From: Gentiana macrophylla
Lineage: Eukaryota > Streptophyta > Magnoliopsida > Gentianales > Gentianaceae
DNA length: 64,000 bases
Assembly: GCA_026214975.1 (NCBI GenBank)
Contig: CM047805.1
Coordinates: 108,867,845-108,931,844, forward strand
Direction of reading: 5' to 3'
The first letter of the stretch is position 1. The number at the start of each line of letters is the position of its first letter. The notes below the pieces were generated by a model, which made no database searches, was not told where the DNA came from, and worked only from the letters and a program-made list of their open reading frames with translations. Made by a program: the position numbers and the translations under genes. Below are positions 11,088-22,309 of this stretch, piece by piece.

Positions 11088-11296
11088 TGGACGTGCGTCC
11101 ACTCATACCAAACGGGCGTTCTCCTGGAAATTTTGCACTGGACGGGCGTTCAATGAGCCGAACGCTCGTCTGACTCAGAAAAACTGGAACAGAGTTGAGC
11201 AAAACTGGACGGACGGGCGTCTACTAGTCAGGACGCCCGTTCACCTGCATGTTATGGACTGGACGGGCGTTCGCTTACCGTGAACGCTCGTCCAAA
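11088..11296. repeat. ACGGGCGTC-word cluster 1 in element D interior
   Basis: About eight words of the form GGACGGGCGTTC or its reverse complement occur mostly as inverted pairs separated by about 9-10 bases. One example is ACGGGCGTC, a spacer, then GACGCCCGT near 11214-11243. They are the same word as in the LTRs. Confidence 0.8.
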
Positions 11297-11971
11297 CATC
11301 GAATTTGCACAGAAAAGCAGGAAAAACACAGCAAACCCTAAATAGATCATCAATTCACAACAAACCGTAACGCATACAAGCGACCACGGATAAATTTAAG
11401 CACGAGAGGCACTAGGTTACTGATTAGGTTACACTTCACGTTTCACAAATCGAGTAAAAAACTTTTTGCACAATCTTAACCCAACGGTCATCGAAACACG
11501 GCAAAAATAAAAACTCTCAATTTTTGTGACGCTACTTTTATTGAAAGAAAATAAATCGTACAAAATAGAAAACAAGAAAACGATAAAAGGGAGAAAAACG
11601 TGTTGAAAACTTCTAAGCCCAAAATGGAAGGGAAAACAGTGGATTTTGACCTCGAAAACGGCACTGAACGGCCTACGGCGGTTGACCACGTCGTCGGCGT
11701 CGGAACGAGTTTTCCGAATTGGGGTCCTGCGTTCCAAACGGACACTCGAGCCGAAAGTTACGGCCAAAATACTAACAAGTGCTAAAACGATCCCTTTTAT
11801 CCAAAGATTTGACCGCGAAAAACGTGGAGTCAGATGATTCAACCTCAGAACCCTACCTACGAAACCTACCTACGAAAAACAGAAACCCTAGTACATTTAT
11901 TTAATAACCACAAGAAAGACAAACCAAGATATCTACCTAAAACAAAAAAAAAAACTGGTGACAGACAGGCC

Positions 11972-12128
11972 AGACGGGCGTCCAAGTTACTGGACGGACG
12001 TCTGCCTGGAGAATGAACAGGACGGGCGTCCAAGTTATCGGGGCGCTAAATGCGCACGGGCAAAACACAAGCGAGAGACGATCGATTTGGGACGGACGGG
12101 CGTCTAATAGCTCAGGACGCCCGTTTAC
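11972..12128. repeat. ACGGGCGTC-word cluster 2 in element D interior
   Basis: Copies include GACGGGCGTCC, GGACGGACGTCTG and the inverted pair ACGGGCGTC/GACGCCCGT around 12097-12125. The cluster sits about 200-360 bp from the primer-binding site. Given the minus orientation, it lies near the start of the internal RNA. Confidence 0.8.
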
Positions 12129-12330
12129 GTTCAAACCGAAGCACATAAACGCTGCTAAACACGAAAACAGGTCCAAACAAAACACGAAAACTAAACAAAA
12201 CCCTAATTGGAACCTAAACACAAACCTATGAAAAATTAATAATCACTAGATAACACAAACTACCTACGAAAAAAACAAAACAGAACAACTTTAGAAAAAA
12301 AATTAATAAGAAACTAGACAACCGTACCGA

Positions 12331-12350
12331 TTCCCCGGCAACGGCGCCAA
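12331..12350 (-). other. Element D primer-binding site
   Basis: The minus strand reads TTGGCGCCGTTGCCGGGGAA, five bases from the inner end of the right LTR. TGGCGCCGTTGCCGGGGA is a primer-site sequence typical of plant Tat and Athila-type gypsy elements. This fixes the 5' LTR at the high-coordinate side. Confidence 0.9.
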
Positions 12351-12355
12351 AAACT

Positions 12356-13801
12356 TGTCACGGATTTTATCTAAGAAAAACAACAAGTAATAAAATTTAT
12401 AAATCCGGTATTCCCCAAGTGCAGGGATCGTAGTATAGCGATTAATACCGGAGTCGATCACAGGGAATCGAGGTATCTAGTTCATTAATTTTCCTAAGAT
12501 TGTTACTACTATTTATTACTAAATCTAAACTAAAACGGAAAATAAACTGGACAGAGGATTGTCAATCCAAAGCCAGGAAGGATAAAAGCGAAAATTAATA
12601 AATAAAACTATAAACGAAAAGAACATAAAACAAAGATACATTGGATCAAACAATATACAAACCAAGTGATTTCGATCCTAGTTCATCTCATGATTTTAAT
12701 TCAATATTGTGGTTTCACCTATCAAAGGTATGAATTTCTACTCTCGTAGATAACTCGCCTATCAATCTCTCATCTCTCGATATATCGGATTGACGCTATC
12801 AAAACAAGGTGTAAGATCTCTCAATCTAGCAACCTAGACATCTAACCTATCAACTCTCGTTATGTCAGGATTAGTAATCCCATCTTTCCTATGGTGATCT
12901 AAGGTTTACACCGACTCTCGTCATACGGTAAACATCAATAACAATTCATCTTTCGATATTGATTGCATAGCACATAAGCATAGGAAGATACAAAACGAAT
13001 CAAAGATCATAAAGATAAACAAAGGATTGAATAAATTAAAAGATAAACTCACATAGTTTGTACAATGGATGATCTCCATGAATCACAAACGAAAAGAAAA
13101 GCATCCTAATCTAACCCGGATCACCCGAGCACAAGGCTTGGGTGATCGGCCTTGAAAACCTCATAGGGGCGGCTGCTTTGTGTGTATTTTTTTCGTGTAA
13201 AAATCTGATGATATTAGGGTTGGGGCGCAGCTGTTATATATAGAAGAAGTAAGTCGGCTAGGTCAAACACTAGGTCGGTTGTGCTTAAGTCGGCCATGGA
13301 CGCCCGTCTGGTCTTCCGGGACGCCCGTCCAACTGCTTTGGACGCTAGGTCAGATGCTCGTCCATACAACGTCGAAACTCTCTGTTCAACTTTTATCTCT
13401 TGGACGCTCGTTCATTTTGATGGACGCCCGTCCATCCTGGACGGGACTTGGACGTTCGTTCACTGGCTTGATCTTCAATTTTCTTCTATCTTTATCCTTT
13501 CCTTCCACCTTTATCTCCTCTCCATCATATAAATCTTCAGTTAATTCATCTTTAAATCCTCTTCTAATCCATATCTCGTGTATCTACAATAATCAAAAAC
13601 ATACCAAAGCGTTACAGAACTCCAACATAACATAAAATCACAATTTAAGCACATAATTCGTTACGTTTTGCAATTTAACTATTAAAAACACCATTTGCTC
13701 AATATTTCAATATAAAGCTCGATTTCTATGAAAATAATACGAATATGGGGGAAATTGATATCAAATATATCCTTATAAAACGTATAAAATCACCCTTAAC
13801 A
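12356..13801 (-). repeat. Element D 5' LTR
   Basis: This is the promoter-side LTR, 1446 bp. The TATA-like CTATATATAACAG lies at 13231-13243 and the word cluster at 13297-13462, immediately upstream on the minus strand. It is flanked on the right by the TSD copy at 13802-13806. Confidence 0.95.
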
Positions 13802-13806
13802 CATCC

Positions 13807-14118
13807 CTTCTCCGATCATCTTAAAGACTTTCATCCTCGCATACCCTTCTCCGATATTGAGCTCTAGCGCTACGTCCCAATGTATGATCCCGATTGGGTG
13901 ATTCCCGCTGTGGATGAGTCGAACTTAAGGGAGCGTGTGCGGCGGGCTACTGAAGCGAGAGAGGCGGCTGCTGAAGAGGCGAGCGTACTGAAGAAGAGGT
14001 TGAGCAGCCCGGTGAAAAGTCGACCGAGCCCACTGAGTCGGAGACCAATGCTGATCAGATGCTGTACCATCCGTGAAGAGAATGTCCATAATGAAGAGAT
14101 GCGGCCTGAGAATTCTTA
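13807..14118 (+). pseudogene. Element A antisense gene, C-terminal tail after element D
   Basis: Removing element D and one TSD copy continues the frame of the 6690-7195 exon. The frame reads HPFSDHLKDFHPRIPFSDIEL, then meets a TAG at about 13864-13866, then RYVPMYDPDWVIPAVDE and an Arg/Glu/Ala-rich end. Two in-frame stops therefore separate it from the upstream exon. AT-rich 3' flank begins at about 14119. Confidence 0.6.
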
Positions 14119-14693
14119 AATTTTGTGCTCCTCTATTTTGTAAAACATTATTTTGATTCCGCCTTTGTATAACTCTTTTCTTTTCCGCACTTTTTGTCCG
14201 CACATTTGTTTCTGTAATAACTAGTATGCTCTTTTGTCCAACTTATAATTTTTATTCACAAGTTTGTTTTATGTTCGCTTTGATGTATGCTTTCTGTCTT
14301 GCTCGAATTTATTGACTAAATTGAGTCCGATGATAATAGCAACCGGCCCCCTTGTTTTAGATAAGATTCCAGGTCGATCTTGTGCAGACTCATCTTTGAG
14401 ATGTGCCCCCCTTGAATCTTATCTGAAATAACTTGTTCGCTAGATTCTCGTGGACGCTTTAAATTTTCCCAAATATTGCCCCTATTCTGGCCGAAGTTTT
14501 TGCTGAAATTTTTTCGAACACAATTCTTTTCTACCCGCACATACTCATAATAATTTACACAAAGAGAAAATGTAAAATCGGGCTTTATTAATTTCGACTC
14601 ATCCCGCTAGATGAGTGAAGATTACAAGCAAAATAAGAAAGCCTAACCACTCACGTTGTGTACGAGAGGATATCCATAACCCTAACCGATTTA
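14119..14693. other. Convergent non-coding gap in element A
   Basis: It lies between the plus-strand antisense gene tail and the minus-strand pol stop. It is T-rich, and no ORF, obvious tandem array or LTR feature was seen here. Confidence 0.5.
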
Positions 14694-16358
14694 TTACAGG
14701 TAGTACCTTTTGAGGTTGTCCGCATGCCAAGGTCTATTGAGTTCATAACCTTGATGATTTCTGAGCACATAAGTCCCTTTTTTGATCTCCCTTGCGACTT
14801 GATAAGGGCCTTCCCAATTTGCTGTTAGCTTGCCTTTGTCTGGCTCCATACCCGTTGCTTTTCTATTTCGGAGAACAAAGTCTCCGACTTTAAATGTGTG
14901 GTCGCGGATTCGCTAGTCGTGTTGCTGTTTGGCGAGCTGCTTGTAGTTTGCTAGTCGATGATAAGTCGCTATTCTCTTTTCCTCTGCTAGATCCAAGTCG
15001 ATCTGCCTGTTTAATAGGTTATCCGTTGGATCGTATAATGCGACCCTAATGTTGGGAAGAGCCATTTCGACGGGGGTCATGGCCTCTGATCCATAAGTAA
15101 GAGCAAAAGGAGTTTCTCCTGTGGGTGTTTTGATCGTGGTGCGGAGTGCCCAAAGTATATTGGGTAACTCATCAACCCATCCTCCTGCTTTTACCTTGTC
15201 ATCCACGCTTTTCTTTAGCATCTTGATTATTTGTTTGTTGCCGGCCTCAGCTTGGCCGTTTCCTTGAGGATAAGCTATGGATGACTGCCAGTGTTTAACT
15301 TTAAATTCCTCACAAAGATTTGAGAAGTCTTTCCTGAATTGTGGGCCGTGATCTGATACAACTGCCCTTGGGATGCCAAAACGTGAAAAGATCTGATCGT
15401 GTAAGAAATAACCTGCCGCTTTCGCGGTTATCTTGACCATAGGTTTTGCTTCAATCCATTTTGTGAAATAATCCACAGCTACTATGATAACTTTGCATCC
15501 GCCTCTTCCTGGTGGAAAAGGTCCGATGAGATCGAGTCCCCACATGTCGAAAGGCCATGGTGCGGTTACGATGCTCTGTTCGACAGATGGTATCCGAGGG
15601 ATGTCCGCATGCTTTTGACACTCTGGACATTCTTTAACCAATTTTTCTGAATCCTTAAGGATTGTCGGCCAGTAATACCCTGCGGTTATGACCTTCTGTG
15701 CCAAGGAGCGGCTAGCGGGATGGCCCCCGCATACCCCTTGATGAAGCTCGATAAGGATTGTCTTGCTTTCTTCTTCTCGAACACATCGCAATAGAGGCTT
15801 TGTCGCGGATCTTCTGTACATAATTCCATTGTTTATAATATACCTGGCCGCTCTTTTCCTAAGTGCGCGAGCTTTGTCCGGCCCCTCTGGTAATATGCCT
15901 GTTTTAATGTAAGCCTGGACCTCATCGATCCAACATGTGGTCGGCGTTTGTGTGTCGATTTCCATGATTTGTGTATCCTCTATAGCGGGTACGGCTAGGT
16001 ACTCTATCATTATTGAAGGATCTGCAATCTCTTCTTTGAGTGATAGTTTGGAGAGATAGTCTGCTCGCTCGTTGTCCTCTCTTCGAATTCTGATGAATTC
16101 GCAATAGTTGAAGCCAGCTTTTAGTCGTCGAACAATCTCACCATACTTCTCGAGAATACCACAGTGCGTGTCATAGTCCCCTGATATTTGGTTGACGATG
16201 AGTTGGGAATCACAAAAGACTTCAACATTTTCTACGTTTAACTCCTTTGCTAATTTGAGCCCGGCTATAACTGCTTCGTACTCGGCTTGATTATTTGTGG
16301 CCGGGAACTCGAACCTTAAAGCTTTTTCGATTTCCTCCGTCGTTCCGGGCTCCATCAA
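14694..16358 (-). pseudogene. Element A pol: archaeal-type RNase H and integrase
   Basis: The N-terminal 130 residues form a second RNase H (NNQAEYEAVIAGLKLA, CDSQLIVNQI, ERADYLSKLS), the domain that distinguishes Tat elements. Integrase follows, with an HHCC finger (ELHQGVCGGH...CPECQKH). Its core carries the DDE residues in WGLDLIGPF, VSDHGPQF (usual N replaced by H after the Asp) and NGQAEAGNKQ. An in-frame TAG at 14911-14913 separates RIRDHTFKVGDFVL and the final NRPWHADNLKRYYL, which ends at the TAA 14694-14696. Without that stop this would be a normal-length integrase C-terminus. Confidence 0.9.
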
Positions 16359-16360
16359 AA

Positions 16361-17625
16361 TTACTCCGGCCCCACAACCATTTCGATTAGATGCCCCATC
16401 GACATATAAATGCCAACATTGATTGGGTTTAGTCTTGGCCGCAGCGGGCTCTTGCGATAATGGTGAACTAGGTTGTGGCGGAAATGAAACTTGTCTCTAC
16501 AATAAAATCTGTAATGCTTGACCCTTGATAGCTTTTCTAGGTTGATATTGTATGTCGAACTCGATGATTTCGATAGCCCATCCGAGGAGTCCACCGATGA
16601 GATCCGGTTTATAGAGTATCGGCGCATTGGACTATCCGTTAAGACAATTATTGTGTGTGAAGTAAAGTAAGCCATGAGTTTGTGGGGAGCAATGACAAGC
16701 GAGTATGCTAATTTTTCAATATTAAAATAGTGACTCTCCACTGAACTGAGAGCCTTGCTTATATAATAAACAGGATTTTGGAGGGTTCCGGCCTCCTTGA
16801 CAAGAACGGCGGCAATAGCCCGGTCCGAAGCCGCCAAGTACAAAAACAAAACGTCTCTCTACTGTGGCTAACCAAAAGAGGTGGTTTCCTAGATATTCTT
16901 TGAGCTTGGAACGCTCAGGAACACTCTGCGCTCCATGAAAAAGTCTTGTCGCTCTCGAGAATTTTGAAGAAGGGAAGACACTTCTCCGCTGATTTGGATA
17001 TGAACCGACCCAACGCAATGATGCGGCCATTGAGTCTCTGAACCTCCTTGATAGTTGTAGGCTCTTGCATGTCGATCAAAGCTTGATTTTTTTCCGGATT
17101 AGCCTCGATGCCCCGACGACTAACCATGAACCCAAGAAATTTGCCTGCCTGGACACCAAAAGTACATTTGGCTGGATTGAGTTTCATTGAGTGTTTGCGG
17201 ACATTGTTGAAAGTTTCTTGAATGTCTGCGGTGTGACCGTCCCCAGCGGACTTGACGACCATGTCATCAATGTAAGCTTCCATATTTCTTCCTATTTGCG
17301 AACTGAAGACCTTGTTGACCATTCGCTGATAAGTCGAACCCATATTCTTCAGCCCGAATGGCATTATTTCATAATAAAATAAACCTCCAGCGGCTCTAAA
17401 AGCCGTTTTCTCTTTGTCGAATTCAGCCATTCGTACTTGGTGATACCCAGAATATGCATCCAAGAAACTTAAAACTTCAAAGCCAGAAACAGAGTCTACT
17501 AACTGGTCAATTCGCGGAAGCTGATAAGGATCCTTCGGACAAGCTTTGTTGATATCTGTGAAGTCGACGCACATCCTCCATTTTCCATTGTGCTTTTTTT
17601 TACCATAACCACATTTGCCAACCAA
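16361..17625 (-). pseudogene. Element A pol: reverse transcriptase and first RNase H
   Basis: RT blocks are clear: WRMCVDFTDINKACPKD, FLDAYSGYHQVRM, MPFGLKNMGSTYQRMVNKVF, the catalytic YIDDMVVK, and LNPAKCTFGVQAGKFLGFMV. Then come the RNase H start AASDRAIAAVLVKE and YYISKALSSVESHY. Frame changes occur near 16915 and again near 16600, where the sequence turns serine-rich and homology is lost. This copy cannot make a full polyprotein. It overlaps the preceding frame around 17499-17625, where a further frameshift lies. Confidence 0.9.
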
Positions 17626-18592
17626 GTAGGGTAGGCAAGCTCTTTTATGATTCCCGCTTGCAGGAGTTTCCCGACCTCTACTCTCACCGCCGCTTCTTTT
17701 TCATTTGAAAATTGGCGCGCTCGCTGTTGTATTGGCTTGAAAGTAGAATCGACGTTAAGATGATGAAGAGCGACGTCGACCTCGACCCCTCGCATGTCCG
17801 CGACTACCCAGGCAAATGCACTCAGATTTTCTTTGAGTAATTTTATCAGCTTTTCCCTCTCGAAAGAACTCAGCCGAGCTCCAATTTTGACTTTCTGGTC
17901 GGGGTATTTATCGTTGATGACTACCTCGATTAACTCATCCTCTGCTGTAAAATCAGGTTCATCTCTAACTTGCAATGTTTCGCACTCCACTTTAACTGGC
18001 ACATGTTCGACAGCGACCCTGATCATGTCAATGTTTTCCATGTGCGGTGGCTGCTCGATTCGTGCTCTCTTATTCCCTGTTCTCATTTCATGTATATATG
18101 TTAGGACAGCCGCAGGTTCGCTGATCGACGTTCTGATCCTGTCCCCGACATAAAACTTTGCCCGCTGATGCGGAATGGAAGTTACCATTTGAAATTGTTT
18201 CAGAGCTGGTGTTCCAATTATCATGTTATAATTGGATTGAAGATCGACTACTAGAAACGTCACCTTTTTTCAGTGCGAAATGGCGCGTAATCTCCCATCT
18301 GTACATCTAAGTCGATGGCCCCCTTGACCTGTATTTTATGATTTGTGAATCCCTCAATGGTGCCATTATGCGGCCTCAAATTGTAGTCGCTAAACCCCAA
18401 TTCTTTGAAGCAGTTGTAGTACAAGATGTCGCGGCAAGCCCCTGTATCGACCATCACTCTATTGACACAGGCCCTATTGATTACCACCGAAATGCATAAG
18501 CACATATCTTCTGTGTTGACCGAAGTCACTAGCTCACTTCGAGTGAAAGCCAGAGGTTGCTCATTTCCTCGCAAAACTATAGGCTTCTCCAC
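17499..18592 (-). pseudogene. Element A protease and N-terminal RT region
   Basis: The aspartic protease motif is VDTGACRDILYY (about 18440), with the downstream MIIGTPALKQF. A frame change occurs at 18260-18263. The linker to RT contains the conserved LSAFAWVVADMRGV and ARQFSNEKEAAVRVEVGKLL. Another frameshift near 17600 passes to the RT frame. Confidence 0.85.
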
Positions 18593-18715
18593 ATGTTTGT
18601 TAATGGAGCCGATCGCGCTCTTGATCCGATTGTTCTTTGGGATGAGGCTCGAGTTATCATTCGATGTTCCGCCGAATCAAGCGAGCTTGCGATTCCTTCG
18701 TCGGACCACCGGCAT

Positions 18716-20240
18716 CTAGTTTGAGGTGGTCATGATGCCCGCATGAGCGAGTAATTTCTCTATTGCTCGTTTAAACTGAATACACTCATCCGTTGTATGA
18801 CCCTTATCTCTGTGATAGCCGTAATATTTGGATGCATCGCGCCGTGTGTCGGGAATCATCGGGTAAGGCTCAGGTATTTCATCTCTTATTTCATTCAACA
18901 TCTGGGTATAAGAAATTCTGAGCGGCGTGAAGTGCTCCTCCTTAAATCTCTCAGGTTTTTTGATTTCCCGATCTGTGTTCCTGCGGGTATCTCTAGGCGG
19001 ACTACGCTCAGTCCTCTGTTTGCCCTTGTTGGACGAAGACGTTCCTTCGTTTCCCGCTGTGGCAATGTACTTTCTTGTTGAACTCAACATCTCTTGCAAA
19101 TTCGCTGGTGGAGATAGAGCGAAATAGGATTTCAAGTACCCTGGTTTTAACCCTGTTTCAAAACTGCTCATGACGACGTTGTCCGCTAATCCTCTTGTTA
19201 GCTCGTACACTTTGTAAAACCGCTCATAATAGCTACGGGTACCCTCATTGTCGCCTTGTCGGACCTCATGCAGGTCGATGTGTGTCTTTTTAGGTCCTCC
19301 CACTGACTTGAACTCTGCTATGAATTTGTTGATCAGATCATCCCATGACAAAATCGAACCAGGAGGAAGACTGCGGATCCATGATGCTGCCCTGTCTTGC
19401 ATTGACCCCACAAATGCTATACACCAAGCCTCATCGCTAGAGGTACATAAGCTAATTCTGCTCTGAAAAGCGGATAGCCAATCCAGAGGATCTGTTGCTC
19501 CATGGTAGTTTATAAAATTGGGGTAGTGAGTTCCCCCTCTTGGAGCCGCTTTCAGTATACTGGGATGGAGCACGCTTGTTCCCCATGTTGGAACCACTTT
19601 AACACCCTTCGTGCTTTTTTGCAGCTCCTCTATCTGTTTTTTCATTATTCCCATTTCCTCTTGATTCGGGGGAATTGGCGGGAATGTAACATGTCCTCCC
19701 ATATCTTGCGAGTCCCCATGTCCCTCTGTGCGAGTACGGACCTGACGAGGATTCCTAGGTCGACCTGGGGCTGCACCGCGATCGTCGACCACGGGCCCCA
19801 GCCGACCAAGTGCTGACTTTCTATCCCCTCTTGGTTGAGACGTTGCATGGCTGCTTTCTTCCATTTTCGACCTGGACCGAATCGCTTTTGGAGGAATGAA
19901 GGTTGGTTGTAGCTCTGTTTGTGCGGGTTGATGAGGTTGAATTTGCGGATAGGTTGGGGGGTGGCGATCCTTCGGCAATTAGCGTAGGCGTTTCTACCCG
20001 CATTTCCTCTACATATTCCATATGCGCTTGTAGAGCTATCTTATATGAATCTTGATGTGGGGGAGCTCCCCCTGCCGAAATAGCCTCTTCTTCGTTATTC
20101 AGATTAGATGTCCCCGCTATCCCCTTTCCCTTATTTTTTCTGATCGCTTCTTCATGTATTTCACGAGCTCTAGTTCTTTCCCGGATATATGCTCGCATGT
20201 CGGTTGTGAGGGCAGGGTTGACATTTGCCCCATCGGACAT
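18716..20240 (-). pseudogene. Element A gag
   Basis: The first plausible ATG is at 20240 (MSDGANVNPALTTDM). The frame shifts around 19830-19980 to reach the capsid-like Retrotrans_gag domain: NFINYHGATDPLDWLSAFQS, MQDRAASWIRSLPPGSI, KFIAEFKSVGG, LHEVRQGDNEGTRSYYERF. The C-terminal knuckle reads YYGYHRDKGHTTDECIQFK, where the usual first cysteine is tyrosine. The frame stops at 18716. A second in-frame TGA follows before the protease. Confidence 0.85.
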
Positions 20241-20708
20241 AACCCTTCGGCTAGCCTCTCCCCACAGCGTGCTCGCTCCACGTGTCGGGCGCTGATTGAC
20301 TGGTTTAGTCGGTGTTACTGGGTTCAAGTTTTTCCCGCTTGACCATGACTTTATGATTTTTGTGGATATTTTTACGGTGATATTTTGGTGAAAGTTGTTT
20401 GTGTTTTCCAGACAGCTTGTAGCTAAAATAACCAAACTTTCTTTACTTGAAGATCTGAAACCGACGAAAGGGTGTATAAACCAACCTGGGTATTTAAAGA
20501 TGGACTCAAGCGTGAGTATGCGATGAAGTTGATGATTTCTTCTGTGTAGGTTGTTGAGATGAGAAGTGCAGCGGTTTCTGGGCTGTATTATCCCAAAAGA
20601 TCAAATCTTGAGTGACCGACAAACTGAAAATGATGATAACCTCGCCTGAGACGCCGTGAAATCGTCTTTGTGCTGGAGCAAGTGATCTCCAAAAGCTGAA
20701 TGATTATC

Positions 20709-20729
20709 GTTCCCGGTAACGGAGCCAAC
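20709..20729 (-). other. Element A primer-binding site
   Basis: The minus strand reads TTGGCTCCGTTACCGGGAAC, three to four bases inside the 5' LTR. It resembles the TGGCGCCGTTGCCGGGGA type with two differences in the first eleven bases. The stretch 20241-20708 between it and gag is untranslated leader. Confidence 0.75.
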
Positions 20730-20732
20730 TGA

Positions 20733-21395
20733 TGTAGCGCTGAACACCAGATTTGCGGTAACAGTGTTTATCTTGAGGATATAAGGCTGATAAGTGTGAT
20801 TTCCACGGTGTAGACACGGTGGTGATCAAGAACAGTGGTGGCAGGTTAAGTGTTTGTGAAGAACAAGTGAAGTAGTCGACAAATTGACAGAGTTTCTGCT
20901 TATATTAGATTATAGCTTAGAGCTTGAGAGATTTCTCCTCTTCTTATTACAATGTGATCCCATATTTATAGGCTAAAAAGTAAGTCGGTCTACTGTTCAT
21001 CGACAAGACAACTGAGGTTACATTGCTAAGTTAAATATGCATGTAATACAAGTGTCCTAGACAGCTGCCAGGAGTGGCCAGCTGTATCAATAAGGATGGC
21101 GGGCAACTTTCAGCGACCATTGATAAGTATGGCGAGCAGCGGACTCAGTTGTGCCTTGTCTTGAACTAAGCTTGACTATATGGATAGAAATCACATGGAG
21201 AAGATGGGTCCGACATATGACTGGCGGACAAGATCCGGCTTACTGTTAGCGGGCAGGACCCGGCTTGTAGCTAGCGAGCGGGGAGATGGTCGTGGTGGGC
21301 AATGCCGCGGAGATAAGCCCATTACCTATGTTGATGGGCCAAGATGGTAGGCCCAATATGGATGAACAGGGCCCCATTCCGATCCGGGTATATCA
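20733..21395 (-). repeat. Element A 5' LTR
   Basis: It is 663 bp and is flanked outside by the TSD CTTGG at 21396-21400. The minus-strand TATA box CTATAAATATGGG lies around 20961-20973. It differs from the 3' LTR by scattered substitutions and a few indels. Confidence 0.9.
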
Positions 21396-21400
21396 CTTGG

Positions 21401-21720
21401 TGGATTTCATGAAGGAGATATTTTCCTTCCTCTTCTGACGGACATCTTAGCCACGGGGATATAAAGGACTTTTGATTAAGTATATCATTAAAAAGGGCAT
21501 ACCTAGCCGTTAAGAACTTTAGCCTTCATACTTGTGTTCGATCTGCATGAAGGATTCCATCCTTCAGGTAGGACATAATTGGATCCATCCATGTCTCTTT
21601 TTGGCTGATTGGCTTAACTGCTTAGCTGTCATAAATCCATACCTTTAGCAGCTCGATCGCTTTGAAAGGGAATCTGCTCTTCTATTATGAGATCGGGATA
21701 TTTGCTCAATCTGAATGCTC
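21401..21720 (-). pseudogene. Tat pol relic (right part of split host element)
   Basis: The minus strand carries a degraded RNase H-integrase linker: SYLKDGILHADRTQV, RYALFNDIL, and WLRCPSEEEGKYLLHEIHQ. It parallels element B's YLKDGILPSDKVQS...WLRCVSEMEGEYLLEEIHRG. It joins 2576 across element A. Confidence 0.75.
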
Positions 21721-22309
21721 TGAAAAAATTCAACAAAATTTGAACAATAGCCAAGTTTTTCTTCATCAGCTCTAACTAAAACCAATTTGTTCTAACAGAT
21801 AGCGAGTAAAGATACAAACAAAAGCAATTTAACATTAAACAATCAACAAGATGAACGAAAACAAGAAAACTCAGGATTTAACGTGGTTTTTGGCGTTATG
21901 CTGACTACTCCACGGACAGAAAAGAGACATTTATTATGCACCAAAGTCTAGAAAGATTTTCACACTTTTACTTTGATTACAACATTTTGTATTCATAGGC
22001 ACACATCCTTAAACCCGAACTACCATAAGATCTTTGTCGGAACTTCCACAAATGCCCCAAATGTGGACCCCAACACTACTGACTTCACTATATTAGTGAC
22101 GCTCTGCACAGCATCATTCAATAACTCATCAGACTACTTTCCTGACAGAAGGATCTCAACTTACTTCAACTAGCTGACTTCCACAGACTTGGACAATCTA
22201 GTCAGTTGCCCATCACCTCAGCTGTCTATCAGATAGCTTTTCTTGATTCTAGACGCAGAGATCAAGTCACACATGACAACAGTCATCATATATGCAAACC
22301 CGCTCTAAA
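21721..22309. other. Unassigned non-coding stretch
   Basis: No supported gene. A phrase near 21870 (AGGATTTAACGTGGTTTTTGG) resembles text often seen in plant LTRs, so this may be a retrotransposon scrap. I cannot classify it. Confidence 0.3.

Larger units (their letters stand above)
8657..12330 (-). other. Element D interior without coding capacity
   Basis: No ORF resembles gag, protease, RT or integrase. The longest open frames are about 140 codons and are poorly coding-like. The region holds hairpins (9092-9200 and 10224-10716) and two further long-armed stems. These are CCTAGATAGACG with CGTCTAGCTAGG around 10738-10796, and CGTAGATG with CATCTACG around 10954-11003. It also holds diverged repeats of a CAGAACATCTACG...GCCACAGAAGCTCAC module, and two word clusters near the 5' side. 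Confidence 0.7.
7196..13801 (-). mobile_element. Element D: non-autonomous LTR retrotransposon (LARD-like)
   Basis: Two 1446-bp LTRs (7196-8641 and 12356-13801) begin TGTCACGG and end CTTAACA on the plus strand. The TSD CATCC lies at 7191-7195 and 13802-13806. A primer site reading TTGGCGCCGTTGCCGGGGAA on the minus strand (12331-12350) lies five bases inside the right LTR. A purine tract (AAGTGTGGGGGAGTT, 8642-8656) abuts the left LTR. The element is therefore in minus orientation. The 3.7-kb interior has no gag or pol and no long conserved ORF. I count 14 substitutions between the LTRs (about 1%), all beyond the first 500 bp, which suggests a recent insertion. It must move using enzymes from another element. 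Confidence 0.95.
2580..21395 (-). mobile_element. Element A: Tat-lineage Ty3/gypsy retrotransposon, nested
   Basis: The LTRs at 2580-3254 and 20733-21395 are direct repeats. The element lies in minus orientation and its LTRs run TGATATACCC...CGCTACA. A tRNA-primer-like site follows the 5' LTR and a purine tract precedes the 3' LTR. Minus-strand gag, protease, RT, RNase H, a second archaeal-type RNase H and integrase lie at 20240-14694, and a plus-strand antisense gene lies at about 3899-14118. The double RNase H and the antisense ORF are Tat traits. The TSD is CTTGG (2572-2576 and 21396-21400), with three extra bases (GGA) at the left junction. Element D (7196-13801) is inserted inside. Without D it is about 12.2 kb. 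Confidence 0.92.

Noticed and set aside
18797..19816. Plus-strand ORFs opposite gag of element A
   Set aside because: These are shadow frames of the minus-strand gag, with no codon pattern or promoter of their own, unlike the true antisense gene at 3899-7195.
14694..20240. Endogenous pararetrovirus
   Set aside because: LTRs, target duplications, integrase and two RNase H domains are present, and no movement or coat protein was seen. This is a Tat retrotransposon.
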